Assembly (NCBI GenBank): GCA_050187875.1
Contig: JBFWXB010000027.1
Location: forward strand, 1-64,000
Length of the DNA stretch: 64,000 nucleotides
Reading direction: 5' to 3'
Origin: JAFKKS01 sp050187875
GTDB taxonomy: Bacteria > Pseudomonadota > Alphaproteobacteria > Rhizobiales > Xanthobacteraceae
The translations under genes and the position numbers were made by a program. The notes beneath the pieces are model-generated. The model ran no database searches and was not told the DNA's origin. It saw only the letters and a program-made list of their open reading frames with translations. This document shows, piece by piece, positions 24,890 to 33,442 of this stretch (its first letter is position 1; each line of letters starts with the position of its first letter).

Positions 24890-25915
24890 GTGACTCGACG
24901 ACTGATTGCCATCGACCTCTTTAGCGGATGCGGCGGCCTCTCGCTTGGCCTCAAGAAAGCGGGATTTCGAGTTCTGGCCGCGATAGACAACGACGCCCTT
25001 GCGACCGAGACCTACCGAAAAAATCATCCGAGCACACTGCTGTTCGAGCAGGACATAACCGATGTTTCCGCGGCAGGCTTGATGCGACGCTTGGGGCTGA
25101 AGCGCGGACAGCTGGACCTCCTGGCTGGCTGCCCGCCTTGTCAGGGTTTCTCCAGGCTGCGGACTCTGAATGGACAACGCCGGCCCAGAGAGCCGATGAA
25201 TGATCTCGTTTTTGAGTTTTTGCGCTTCGTACGCGTCCTGCGGCCCAAGACGATCATGATGGAGAATGTCCCCGGTCTCACCAGGAACAGCCGTCTTAAG
25301 AAATTCTGCAAAGTTCTTTCGAAGCTTGGTTATGACTGGGAGTACGACGTCCTAGACGCAGCCGATTACGGCGTTCCGCAAAGAAGACGACGTATGATTC
25401 TATTGGCATCTCAGTATGGTCCTACGTCGTTCGCTCGCAAGTCTCGCTCATTGCGGACGGTACATGCCACGATCGCGAAGCTCGACCGGCCCGGCGGGAG
25501 CGGGGACCCGCTACACGATCATCCGGCTCGACGAAGCGCCGACGTTCAAATGCTGATCAAACGAATTCCGCGTAATGGTGGGGGGCGCTCTGCAATTCCC
25601 CAGCACGAACAACTGCCATGCCACCGAAGGATTGATGGTTTTCGCGATATATACGGGCGCATGGCCTGGCACGAACCAGCGCCCACGATAACGGGCGGCT
25701 GCATCAATCCATCCAAAGGACGCTTCCTTCATCCAAGGCAAGATCGAGCGATTACGTTGCGAGAGGCCGCCTTGCTCCAAGGCTTTCCTCGGCGCTACTT
25801 CTTTTCGCTAAAAAAGGGTACGTATCCCGCGGCTCAAATGATCGGCAATGCGTTTCCGCCGATGTTTGCGACACGGCACGCGCGCCAACTTGCGGCGCAA
25901 CTCGGCGGCCGTTGA
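24890..25915 (+). CDS. dcm: DNA (cytosine-5) methyltransferase
   Basis: This 341-residue m5C methyltransferase has all core motifs: I DLFSGCGG (9-16), IV GCPPCQGFS with nucleophile Cys84, VI ENVPG (125-129), VIII QRRRR (164-168), IX with APTITGG and X QMIGNAFPP. It transfers methyl from SAM to cytosine in a specific site; the target recognition region (about 180-260) is too divergent to name the sequence. GTG 24890 follows GGGGAGAG and is preferred over an in-frame upstream ATG at 24842. It converges on vsr with adjoining stops. The symbol denotes the family, not a demonstrated CCWGG specificity. Confidence 0.9.
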   Translation: MTRRLIAIDLFSGCGGLSLGLKKAGFRVLAAIDNDALATETYRKNHPSTLLFEQDITDVSAAGLMRRLGLKRGQLDLLAGCPPCQGFSRLRTLNGQRRPREPMNDLVFEFLRFVRVLRPKTIMMENVPGLTRNSRLKKFCKVLSKLGYDWEYDVLDAADYGVPQRRRRMILLASQYGPTSFARKSRSLRTVHATIAKLDRPGGSGDPLHDHPARRSADVQMLIKRIPRNGGGRSAIPQHEQLPCHRRIDGFRDIYGRMAWHEPAPTITGGCINPSKGRFLHPRQDRAITLREAALLQGFPRRYFFSLKKGTYPAAQMIGNAFPPMFATRHARQLAAQLGGR

Positions 25916-25925
25916 TCAGCGGCCG
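25906..25925. terminator. Palindrome spanning the paired dcm and vsr stops
   Basis: CGGCCG at 25906-25911 and 25920-25925 flank the loop TTGATCAG. The TGA of dcm (25913-25915) and the TGA of vsr on the other strand (25916-25918) together form the palindrome TGATCA. The hairpin is symmetric and could end transcripts from both sides. It lacks a long T tract, so termination is only suggested. Confidence 0.35.
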
Positions 25926-26359
25926 TTTGCGGCTCGGCTCCGTGGCGAGCGCTTACCGAGGAAGCGCCGGAGCTTGGCTTCCAACGCCGGGCGGTCCTTC
26001 GTTTCACACTCCCACACGATCAAGGATAACCAACCGTCCTTTGCGAGTTGGTTCATGACTTCGCCGTCACGCCGAAGGTTGCGATCCAGTTTGGTGTTCC
26101 AGAATCTGGTGCGAGACCGAGGACGAGCGGACCGGGGGCAGCCGGTGTGCTGATGCCAAAAACATCCGTGAACAAAAATAGCCTTGCGATGACGCCGCAG
26201 GACGAGGTCCGGCCTTCCCGGAACGGAAGCGGTGCCTATTCCGAATCTGAATCCCATTTTATGGACCATCGATCGCACGAGCTTCTCGGGCCGGGTGTCC
26301 CGCCCGCGAATGCGCGCCATTAGCGCGCTCCTCTTGTCCGCACTGATATGATCGACCAT
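25916..26359 (-). CDS. vsr: Very short patch repair endonuclease Vsr
   Basis: This 147-residue protein aligns with E. coli Vsr by eye. Asp51 lies in PGRPDLVL, and His64 and His69 in IFVHGCFWHQH, at the same numbers as in the E. coli enzyme. Cys66, His71 and Cys74 are candidate zinc ligands. Vsr nicks T:G mismatches that arise when 5-methylcytosine deaminates at a methylase site. Here it pairs with the convergent methyltransferase, yet it is the last gene of the long - strand array, which ties that array to the methyltransferase. Confidence 0.92.
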   Translation of the reverse strand: MVDHISADKRSALMARIRGRDTRPEKLVRSMVHKMGFRFGIGTASVPGRPDLVLRRHRKAIFVHGCFWHQHTGCPRSARPRSRTRFWNTKLDRNLRRDGEVMNQLAKDGWLSLIVWECETKDRPALEAKLRRFLGKRSPRSRAANGR

Positions 26360-26400
26360 GAACTATCTCGGTGCGACGGACCTACCGAGTCCGTTCGCGA

Positions 26401-27243
26401 TCAACGACCTACCACCACAAACCCCGACGAAACAGGGCTCCACAATCGTTCTTCCCAGGCAACGCCGACGGCGCGAGCGGCGCCCGCGATAAACGATGTG
26501 CGAGCCTGCTCGATTGCGCCGCTCGGTTGCTCCATGTCAATTCCTACAGTTGCGGAGTGTTGGATCGAATCAAAGGCAAGCCGATAGCTTTCTCGATTCA
26601 TGTGGAGATGGAGTATGAGCCAAAGCAACAGAGGATAATTCTTCCGCTCAACCTCAATTGCTCCAGCTTCGTTCGAGCGCAGCTTTGTCAACGCCTCTAA
26701 CAGGACGGACAGACCGGCTTCCCTCAGTGCAGATAAGAATGGGGCCTTCTGTATACCGATGTAGTGCCGCTGTCCCGAGGAGCGAACCGTCATACCCAGC
26801 GAGCGATTTCCCTTCGGCAAAACGTCTTGTCGCAACGCACGAAAAACAAATTCATCTTTATCTATGGATATACAGAGGTCCTCGATCTCTCTCCATATCC
26901 GGCGACACGCAGTATCGTTGATAGAGAACGAATCAACTTCGAGCGCCCTTTCAAATCGAAGCGAGCCGAGGGTATCTGCCTCGACGATGGAGGCGAGGCT
27001 TCTTGATGTTCCGGACGAATCGATCAGCACTGTTTCTTTATGAAAGGCGCCGAAGGACGAGCGTGTTCCGATAAAGCAGACATCTGCGGCGGCGTTTGAC
27101 GCCTGCATGGAAACTGCTTGGACGACGAGGGCACCGTGGCGATCGACCCCAATGGCGCGGGTCACCGACGACGAGCCGTCAAGGCGGACCCAGCCGTCCG
27201 GCGTCAACAGGGTCGACAGATTGATGAGTGTACAAGACGGCAT
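26401..27243 (-). CDS. Unknown defence-island protein A
   Basis: This ~280-residue protein has no family I recognise. The N-terminal half is beta-rich (SVTRAIGVDRHGALVVQAVSM); the second half is helical with RKNYPLLLWLILHLHMNRESY. A final segment WEERLWSPVSSGF ends the protein. No catalytic motif is visible. The ATG at 27243 overlaps the upstream gene by 65 bases without a good ribosome site; GTG 27165, after the upstream stop, is a possible alternative. It lies 41 bases before vsr in the same direction. Confidence 0.7.
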   Translation of the reverse strand: MPSCTLINLSTLLTPDGWVRLDGSSSVTRAIGVDRHGALVVQAVSMQASNAAADVCFIGTRSSFGAFHKETVLIDSSGTSRSLASIVEADTLGSLRFERALEVDSFSINDTACRRIWREIEDLCISIDKDEFVFRALRQDVLPKGNRSLGMTVRSSGQRHYIGIQKAPFLSALREAGLSVLLEALTKLRSNEAGAIEVERKNYPLLLWLILHLHMNRESYRLAFDSIQHSATVGIDMEQPSGAIEQARTSFIAGAARAVGVAWEERLWSPVSSGFVVVGR

Positions 27244-27799
27244 TAGCTAACAAGTCCGGCATTTTTACGCTGTACTGATCACGATAGTCGGCGAGCCCAA
27301 GGCGCACCAGTCGGGCTGCCATGTACATCGCCTGTGTCCAAGTGCCCTTCGCCTTGTTCTTGAAGTAACGATCACGCATTTCCGAAATCTGAAGAGTGCG
27401 CCTTTCACGAAGATCGTCGGCGATCTTGCGAGTCCGAATATTGAATTCCTCAATCCGATCGCAATGGATGACGACCCGAAACGGAGTGCCTTGGCTTCCT
27501 TCGCAGATCACGCCGTCGATCCGACCGCAGTGAAGGCGGTAACCCAGCAGGGCGCTGAACACACGCTTCGGTACTTCGGCGCCAAGCTCTTGCTGGACCA
27601 GGTATCGCAACATGCTCGGTGTGAGACCCCAGCTGACGCGTGACACCTGGTCGATACTCTGGCCTATGCGGTTAATGTCTGCGGCCAGTTCGGCAGCTGT
27701 TGCAGCGAAAACCTTGATCCCGCCGAACTGCCGAAAAATACTGCGGCTCGCGCGTTTAGGGAGGTCGTCGGGACTGGCGAACAATCTGAGGTCAGGCAT
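27179..27799 (-). CDS. Unknown defence-island protein B
   Basis: This 206-residue protein has no recognised family. It begins MPDLRLFASPDDLPKRASRS, has an alpha/beta middle (GYRLHCGRIDGVICEG, FRVVIHCDRIEEFN) and a basic helical end (RKIADDLRERRTLQISEMRD, KNKAKGTWTQAMYMAARLVR). No nuclease or ATPase motif is evident. Its start overlaps the end of the upstream ATPase gene by eight bases, so the two are translationally coupled and their products probably act together. Confidence 0.7.
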   Translation of the reverse strand: MPDLRLFASPDDLPKRASRSIFRQFGGIKVFAATAAELAADINRIGQSIDQVSRVSWGLTPSMLRYLVQQELGAEVPKRVFSALLGYRLHCGRIDGVICEGSQGTPFRVVIHCDRIEEFNIRTRKIADDLRERRTLQISEMRDRYFKNKAKGTWTQAMYMAARLVRLGLADYRDQYSVKMPDLLANAVLYTHQSVDPVDAGRLGPP

Positions 27800-28874
27800 G
27801 CGAATTTTCGTCCAACGAGTCCCACGACAGCTCGTTCAAGAGTCTGTTTGTTTCGTCGCGCGAGATGCCCTTGCTGCCGTCCGCTTCGTCGTAAATCCAT
27901 GATAGCGCTTGCAGCAGCGTACGCGGGATCAAGCGTGCCGTCGTCTGGTTATTCACGAATGCAATCGTCGCTCTCACGGCTTCGTCGCCGATGGGATCGG
28001 TGGCACCCCCGGCGTAGCCCACCGGTCGAAAACACTTGAACCGCTCCACCACAAACTCATAGGCTTCGTCTTCGCTCATTTCCGGCAGGCTTATCGAGGG
28101 GCGCATACCCATCAGCGTCCTAAGCTCCTGAGGCAACAAGTCGAGCGCCGTCTTTTCTATTCTCGTGGTGGCGGCGGCGATGACCGAAAAATGAGTCGGG
28201 TTTCTGCTAAACATTGATCTCAGATTGGAGAGGATCGCCGAGCGATAGCGATCTTGAAGGACACCAAGCCGTTGAAACTCGTCGAGAAGCAAAACGAGCC
28301 GTATCTTGTTCGTCGCTAGCACTTTGACAATATCGGACAGCACGTCTGTGGCCTGAACGTCGTTTTCGAGTCTGGCCGAAATCCCCGTATAATTTCTAAG
28401 CTCGCGAAGATGCACGTGTCCACCCGCCAACCATTCGGTCGCAACCTCTCGCTCGGCCGGGTTGCCGTGGACGATCACACGCGCGGCTCGCTGTAAATCC
28501 GCATTGACGCCGACCGCCCTGGAGTCGATGAAAAATGGAGCGATCCGGTCCCACGGCATAGCGGGAACGACGCGGCGATAGAGGTCCATAAAGTTTCGGA
28601 TCTGCTCCGGAATCTCGACGAATAACGGAATGAATTGCGGCGCCTGGACCGAAAGAAGATGGACGATGTGATACAGGGCGTGAGATTTTCCTCCGCCGAA
28701 ATTCGACCAGAGAAGATCGAGCGTCGAATCGGGACGATTGACGAGAGTGCGGAGCAGTCGGTTTATCTTTTTCAGAACTTCCGATCGGCCGGCCCAGCAT
28801 TGCCCGATTTTTGGGGTCGCTGTCAGAACGAACGGTGAGCCGTCAAACACGTCCTGACCCTGCATCGTACTCAT
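27792..28874 (-). CDS. P-loop ATPase of AAA+/STAND-like type (second ATPase)
   Basis: This 360-residue protein has a Walker A variant SNFGGGKS (57-64, first Gly replaced by Ser) followed by HALYHIVHLL. The Walker B is RLVLLLDEF near 190-197, and sensor-like segments such as FSVIAAATTRIEKTALD lie further on. The 'GGGKSHALYH' context recalls the 'GKTH' ATPases of BREX and related systems that control nucleases on phage DNA. ATG 28874 is chosen over an upstream TTG because GGGGGAA lies seven bases before it. It overlaps the preceding gene. Confidence 0.78.
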   Translation of the reverse strand: MSTMQGQDVFDGSPFVLTATPKIGQCWAGRSEVLKKINRLLRTLVNRPDSTLDLLWSNFGGGKSHALYHIVHLLSVQAPQFIPLFVEIPEQIRNFMDLYRRVVPAMPWDRIAPFFIDSRAVGVNADLQRAARVIVHGNPAEREVATEWLAGGHVHLRELRNYTGISARLENDVQATDVLSDIVKVLATNKIRLVLLLDEFQRLGVLQDRYRSAILSNLRSMFSRNPTHFSVIAAATTRIEKTALDLLPQELRTLMGMRPSISLPEMSEDEAYEFVVERFKCFRPVGYAGGATDPIGDEAVRATIAFVNNQTTARLIPRTLLQALSWIYDEADGSKGISRDETNRLLNELSWDSLDENSHA

Positions 28875-30174
28875 GATGCGTTCCCCCAAGCCTAATGGAA
28901 ATGTACTCCGCCCGCGTTGTGGAGCCCGTCGAAAGTCGAGCCAGGTCCGGGCGTTTTGTTGCCAGCTCTTCGATACTACGTCGCGCGGCGCCGAGCGTAA
29001 CGGCTCGCGCCATATCCGCCGCCAGCCATACTAGACCGAGGGCCAAAGTGTCGATCGGAAGCGGAGAAGTCGGTCGTGCGAGCGGCGCCATTATAGCCGG
29101 CAGCAATTCCACGAGCTGTTCTGGTGGTATGGCGTCGCGGGAACACGTTATGCCCAGAATCGAATCAACGAGAAATTCATCCAGCCAATGCTCCGCATCG
29201 CGTGCGGCGTTCAGGGTCTCGCGAATGCCGTGCAAAGCATCGGTGACGTAATACTTGTATTCGTATCGCTCCTGTTCACCGGCAATGCCTTTTCGAAGCA
29301 AGCCCAGATCGACGTACGTTTCGAATCTGGACGCGGCCCGGTGCCAGGCGGTTGAAGTGATGAGCTCGTCCCCGTGCCCCCGTCTCCGTAAGTCCCGCCA
29401 CAACGAGAAAAGGTTTTGGCGCTGCCGTTGAGACAGGTGTCGCGCGGATTCGGCGGCATCGGCGATGCCTTGCACCGCGTCTATGTATTCCTGCGTCGCC
29501 TCCTTCTTTCGCAGCGGGTCCTTCTTTGAAGCCAACGACGTGACAAGGGCAGCGAACACATCGAAATCGCTGCGAATCACGAGGTCCGCAAATACCAGCC
29601 TCTCGTTTCCCAGCAGATAGGGATTCGCGCCACGAGGTCGCGCTGGCGAGTTAAAGTTTGCAACCAACTGGCCGTGAGCGAAGGGAAGACCGGACGCGCT
29701 GGCCAAGTCCAACATCGTCGCCCAGTCGATTACGTGAGAGAGCCCGGTCTTGGAGCCGTGTCGTCCGTGAGCCGTCACCGATCCAACCCGTGACGGCACA
29801 CCGTCGGCCGACAGACAGAAGTCCTGCCAAAATATCTTGACGGGCGCACCCGCGGGCCATCCCTCAATCGAATCCTCCTCGTCCTTGGCAATCAATACGA
29901 TATCGGGGTAGCGGAATTTCTTTTCATCAAAATCGCCGGCCTTTCGCTCCGCCAGTTCTGGGCATAGTTTCTTCGCCTTGAGGTATCGCGCGACGGAGGA
30001 CAGGGATTCATCCGGGACCGGCACTAATCGTGTCAGCCGCTCGGCAGCCTCCCGCGCAAATCGATGCGCAGCCCCACCTGCTTCAACCGCAGCTTGGCAA
30101 AGCACGGTCAAATGTCCTAGTCGCAGCATGAATTCATCAAGGCCGGGGAGGGCCCGGCCCTCAAGCGGGATCAC
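28843..30174 (-). CDS. Unknown defence-island protein C
   Basis: This 443-residue protein is of unknown family. The start is set at GTG 30174, which overlaps the HerA-like gene's stop (GTGA) and has GGAGGG eight bases upstream; longer starts would overlap HerA by over 80 bases. A region near residues 75-130 (YPDIVLIAKDEEDSIEGWP, VKIFWQDFCLSADG) is alpha/beta. A likely winged helix follows later (TSTAWHRAASRFETYVDLG, EYKYYVTDAL). It may be a DNA-binding or adaptor subunit between HerA and the second ATPase, but this is only positional. Confidence 0.7.
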   Translation of the reverse strand: MIPLEGRALPGLDEFMLRLGHLTVLCQAAVEAGGAAHRFAREAAERLTRLVPVPDESLSSVARYLKAKKLCPELAERKAGDFDEKKFRYPDIVLIAKDEEDSIEGWPAGAPVKIFWQDFCLSADGVPSRVGSVTAHGRHGSKTGLSHVIDWATMLDLASASGLPFAHGQLVANFNSPARPRGANPYLLGNERLVFADLVIRSDFDVFAALVTSLASKKDPLRKKEATQEYIDAVQGIADAAESARHLSQRQRQNLFSLWRDLRRRGHGDELITSTAWHRAASRFETYVDLGLLRKGIAGEQERYEYKYYVTDALHGIRETLNAARDAEHWLDEFLVDSILGITCSRDAIPPEQLVELLPAIMAPLARPTSPLPIDTLALGLVWLAADMARAVTLGAARRSIEELATKRPDLARLSTGSTTRAEYISIRLGGTHHEYDAGSGRV

Positions 30175-31571
30175 GCCTCGTACCCTCCATGTGCCGAGAT
30201 GCGCGGGCGAACCGACGCAACGCAAACGCGCGGAAGATTCGGAGCGTTGCCGCATGAGAACGTCACTACGCCGGGAGTGAGTTGCCTCAAGAGCGCATCA
30301 AAGGAGGTTTTCGTCCCGTCCACTCGTATGTCGCCGGGAACAGGAGATCGCACGTTTTCCAGCGCGACGGCGGCGTCCTTGGGCGATGTAAGCTGATGCA
30401 CGATCAACGTTTCGACCTGTGACATCAATCGGCTGTCGAGCGCACTCGGCTGCTGCGTCGCCAGCGCCAACGACAGCCCATAGTTCCTGCCCTCCTTTGC
30501 GTACTTTATGAACGCGTCACGGGCGACCGAGCCCTGGTCGGCTCCGGCAAGGACATGCGCTTCATCGAGCAACACCCAAGTCCTCGGCACGTTGTGCTCG
30601 ATTGTAGCTTGAAGCAACGACTTCTCTGCGTCGGACAAGTTCGTCTGCAGATCGAGACGCTTTTGCGCAAAGGAAGCGTCTCTTCTTTGACGAAGGACTC
30701 TTCTAAGAAGTACCGACACAATTACGTTCTTCAATTCATCAGGCACGCGACCCAACATGAGCACGCTCACGCGTTCGCGCTTCAGAAGGTCGGTGAGGTC
30801 GGTCGCCGATCCTTGAAACAGAGGCAACCCCCGAAAGGTCTCCAATCGCTGCCGAACGCTCCGAATTGTGTTGTCGTTGTAATTGACGGCGAATGTGGGG
30901 TCCTGATCCAAGCAGGTTAGGAGTTGATCGAAGTTGAAGTCCGGCTGCGCCGCCACCGTTATTCCCGAACGATCAGTGTAGCCGTTTACTCCCACGCGCC
31001 CGATCAAATCGGTGAGAAGCATGCCGCGCGGCTCGACGAGCATATTAATGTCGAACAGAGCTCCCCAATCATCAATTTCCAAGTCACCGGCGCCGATCTG
31101 TAACGACCTAAGCCCGGACGGGTCGATCTCGGGGCGCTCGTAGCCGGCAGGTATCCAGACATCCACGTTCAGGGGCTGGGTCTTCAGGCTGGTTTTCGCA
31201 AGCAACGAAAACTGCTTCTTGATCTCGGCTGAGCCTTCCGCCGACAAAGGGATCTGGGACGTCCAAAAAATATCCATAATGTCGAAGACGAGGCCTGCTC
31301 GTTTCGTCACGTGAACCGCGATCGGCGTCTCACCCGGGCCGGCAGCGAGTCCTTCCGCGATTACGCCCAGCGTGTAGGACTTTCCGGTGCCGCGCTTTCC
31401 CAAAATCGCGACGACCTGCTCGCCGGTAATATCCAGCCAAAGTTGTCGGCGCGGTCCGGTCTCCGCCAGACTTCCCAACAACAGCTTATCCTTGCCGCGG
31501 GCAGACGGGTCGCCGGCGATCACATCGCCGGGGCCCTTCGCGATCGGCGGGTCGAGAGCAAACGAAGGCAT
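30171..31571 (-). CDS. HerA-like DNA translocase ATPase (DUF87)
   Basis: This 466-residue protein has Walker A GKRGTGKS (58-65), preceded by EQVVAILGKRG. Walker B VLLDEAHVLAG lies around 330-340, and the HerA-type stretch LSLALATQQPSALDSRLMSQ carries the sensor Gln. HerA ATPases form hexameric DNA pumps that partner with nucleases such as NurA, SIR2 or PLD-type effectors. ATG 31571 follows the upstream ATPase stop by three bases. Its neighbours make the PLD-like nuclease and RecB-like protein plausible partners. Confidence 0.85.
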   Translation of the reverse strand: MPSFALDPPIAKGPGDVIAGDPSARGKDKLLLGSLAETGPRRQLWLDITGEQVVAILGKRGTGKSYTLGVIAEGLAAGPGETPIAVHVTKRAGLVFDIMDIFWTSQIPLSAEGSAEIKKQFSLLAKTSLKTQPLNVDVWIPAGYERPEIDPSGLRSLQIGAGDLEIDDWGALFDINMLVEPRGMLLTDLIGRVGVNGYTDRSGITVAAQPDFNFDQLLTCLDQDPTFAVNYNDNTIRSVRQRLETFRGLPLFQGSATDLTDLLKRERVSVLMLGRVPDELKNVIVSVLLRRVLRQRRDASFAQKRLDLQTNLSDAEKSLLQATIEHNVPRTWVLLDEAHVLAGADQGSVARDAFIKYAKEGRNYGLSLALATQQPSALDSRLMSQVETLIVHQLTSPKDAAVALENVRSPVPGDIRVDGTKTSFDALLRQLTPGVVTFSCGNAPNLPRVCVASVRPRISAHGGYEA

Positions 31572-31574
31572 AGG

Positions 31575-32741
31575 CTACATCCGCGCTTTCCGTAGACAGT
31601 CCGGGTCGATGAGACGCTTGTTGTCCTTCATCGCTCGGAATCCAACATCATCAAGCTTGTCGCAGATATCTCGGGGCTTGGCGTCTTGTTGGTTGTTATT
31701 CCAGTAACCGACAAATTCATTCCACCCGCTCGCCGTGAAGGGGTAGCGTTTCCAATCGTACTCCGACGGGGTAATCGTACCTGTGCCGGTCAGCCCGTCG
31801 ACGCACGCCTTATCGACGAACGAAACCCTCAGTTTTTCCAGAAAAGATTCAACGTCGGTAGGTGCGAGATTTGGCAGCTCAATCATGTTGTTCGAACCGA
31901 GGCGGTTCACGATCTGCGGGTCTGAAATTACGCTAGGAACGCTCCTCTGGCCTTTGCCGCTCAGGGTGTAGATGAAGCCGAAGGCGTCGTTGTTGTCGTC
32001 GAAGATCAGACGATTGGCAGCAATCCAATGGCGCTTCGTGGCGTCATCAGCATCGATATCTTCCAGTTTCGCTGCTTCGTCGGCCATGAAGATCAGCTGC
32101 TTCTTATTGACCGTCTGACACAGCTCGCCGCAGCAAAGTAGTACGCTGTAGAACTCCTCGCTTTGTGATAGAGTACCGCCCAATCCCATGCTTGCGGCGT
32201 CTTTGGTCTTCTCGCCTTTGAGAAACTCAAACGCCGTCAGAACGGCAGGCGGTGGAGTCCCGCCCGGCGAGGCGAGCAGCAATTTCCCGAATGCCTCGGC
32301 GACATTGCTGGCCGCGCCTCGTTCCTTCAAACCTTCGACGACATGCTTTCCGCCCGCTGCGCTCGTGTAACCGTGTACGAGACGAACGAGCTCGGGGAGC
32401 CCGATACGATCGAGGAATGGTCCGACCAGCACGTCGAATCTCGATTTACTGGTAATGTCGCCAAGTTCCACCAATACCGTCTGAGCCGGGAAATCGGCGG
32501 CGTGCTGATCGAACCACCACGAAATATGGTAGACGGCGTGGGTCTTGCCGACCCCCCAATCGCCGTAGAGCACCATCTTTACGGGCTGGCGTGCGGCAAA
32601 GCGCCTTTCGATGCTCATCATGATCTCGTCCTCGATCTTTGCCTCGTGGCAGAAGACGAGCTCACGATCGCGGATCACGTTCGGCTTGAAGCTGTGTCTC
32701 CCCGGCTTCAGGCAAAACCACTCGCTCAAAGTATTCGGCAT
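31575..32741 (-). CDS. P-loop ATPase (first ATPase)
   Basis: This 388-residue protein has Walker A GDWGVGKT (60-67), followed by HAVYHISWWF. Walker B LIFMADEAAKL lies near 215-222. The layout of a 50-residue N-terminal segment, a 'GKTHAVYH' P-loop and a helical C-terminus parallels the ATPase at 27792-28874. The two are probably distant paralogues flanking HerA. A regulatory or loading ATPase role on DNA is inferred from related defence systems. It starts 30 bases after the PLD-like gene stops. Confidence 0.78.
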   Translation of the reverse strand: MPNTLSEWFCLKPGRHSFKPNVIRDRELVFCHEAKIEDEIMMSIERRFAARQPVKMVLYGDWGVGKTHAVYHISWWFDQHAADFPAQTVLVELGDITSKSRFDVLVGPFLDRIGLPELVRLVHGYTSAAGGKHVVEGLKERGAASNVAEAFGKLLLASPGGTPPPAVLTAFEFLKGEKTKDAASMGLGGTLSQSEEFYSVLLCCGELCQTVNKKQLIFMADEAAKLEDIDADDATKRHWIAANRLIFDDNNDAFGFIYTLSGKGQRSVPSVISDPQIVNRLGSNNMIELPNLAPTDVESFLEKLRVSFVDKACVDGLTGTGTITPSEYDWKRYPFTASGWNEFVGYWNNNQQDAKPRDICDKLDDVGFRAMKDNKRLIDPDCLRKARM

Positions 32742-32771
32742 CCGGTCCCCCTCTCAGTGGGCAGTGTCACA

Positions 32772-33266
32772 TTACTCCATGGGCTGCACGTCGTCCTGAT
32801 TACGAAGCGCCCAGGCATAGCCGATCAATTCGCTCACCAACGCCGCGGTGGGTTCGCTTCGTCCTTGGACGGTGGTGCGGAATTCTATGGCCAGTTCTCG
32901 ATTGTCCTCGTTGGCGGCCGGCGTCAGGTTTGGCGACCCGAATATGGCGGCACGAAAGCCATCGCACTCGAGTAGGTATAGCTTGGTATGGAGCGTGCCG
33001 CACTCGAAGACTTCGCGGTGCGGATGCCGGCACAGGATCGAAATGGCCCGGTCGTGCCATACGAATACAGGCCGACGCGTTATGACGACCAATCGACAAT
33101 GCGTATCGCGAAGAGCATCCGTGATCCGCAGAACGGGGTCGAGCCCTGCTCCCGATGAGCCGATCCAAGGTGCAATGAGCCAGAGTCGATAGAGACGCCG
33201 CTTATTGGCGGCGACCACGTCGGCAAACGACGTAAGGACGTTGTCGGTCAGAATTTTCGCGCTCAT
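32772..33266 (-). CDS. Phospholipase D-like nuclease
   Basis: This 164-residue protein has one PLD half-motif: LHTKLYL (His93, Lys95) and GSPNLT (110-115). The spacing from Lys to the Asp is longer than the textbook HxKx4D. Stand-alone single-motif PLD proteins dimerise to build the active site and cut DNA without metal. It lacks a signal peptide, so cytoplasmic DNA is the likely substrate. It is the probable effector for the HerA-like ATPase downstream. A 176-base gap separates it from the helicase gene upstream, so a second promoter may lie there. Confidence 0.8.
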   Translation of the reverse strand: MSAKILTDNVLTSFADVVAANKRRLYRLWLIAPWIGSSGAGLDPVLRITDALRDTHCRLVVITRRPVFVWHDRAISILCRHPHREVFECGTLHTKLYLLECDGFRAAIFGSPNLTPAANEDNRELAIEFRTTVQGRSEPTAALVSELIGYAWALRNQDDVQPME

Positions 33267-33442
33267 CGAATACGGTCGTTGTCACGGGCTGCTCGTCCTC
33301 GCCAGGCATTTTACATGGTGCCACACCGCTGCACAGGCCCGCCCCGCTCTGCGATGGACTGCTGATGGAGCAGAAATCTTGAAGCCTCCTAAAGGTGTCC
33401 CCCCAAGACTCGCCCCAACTCAAGCCGCGTGACGGCTCTGCG

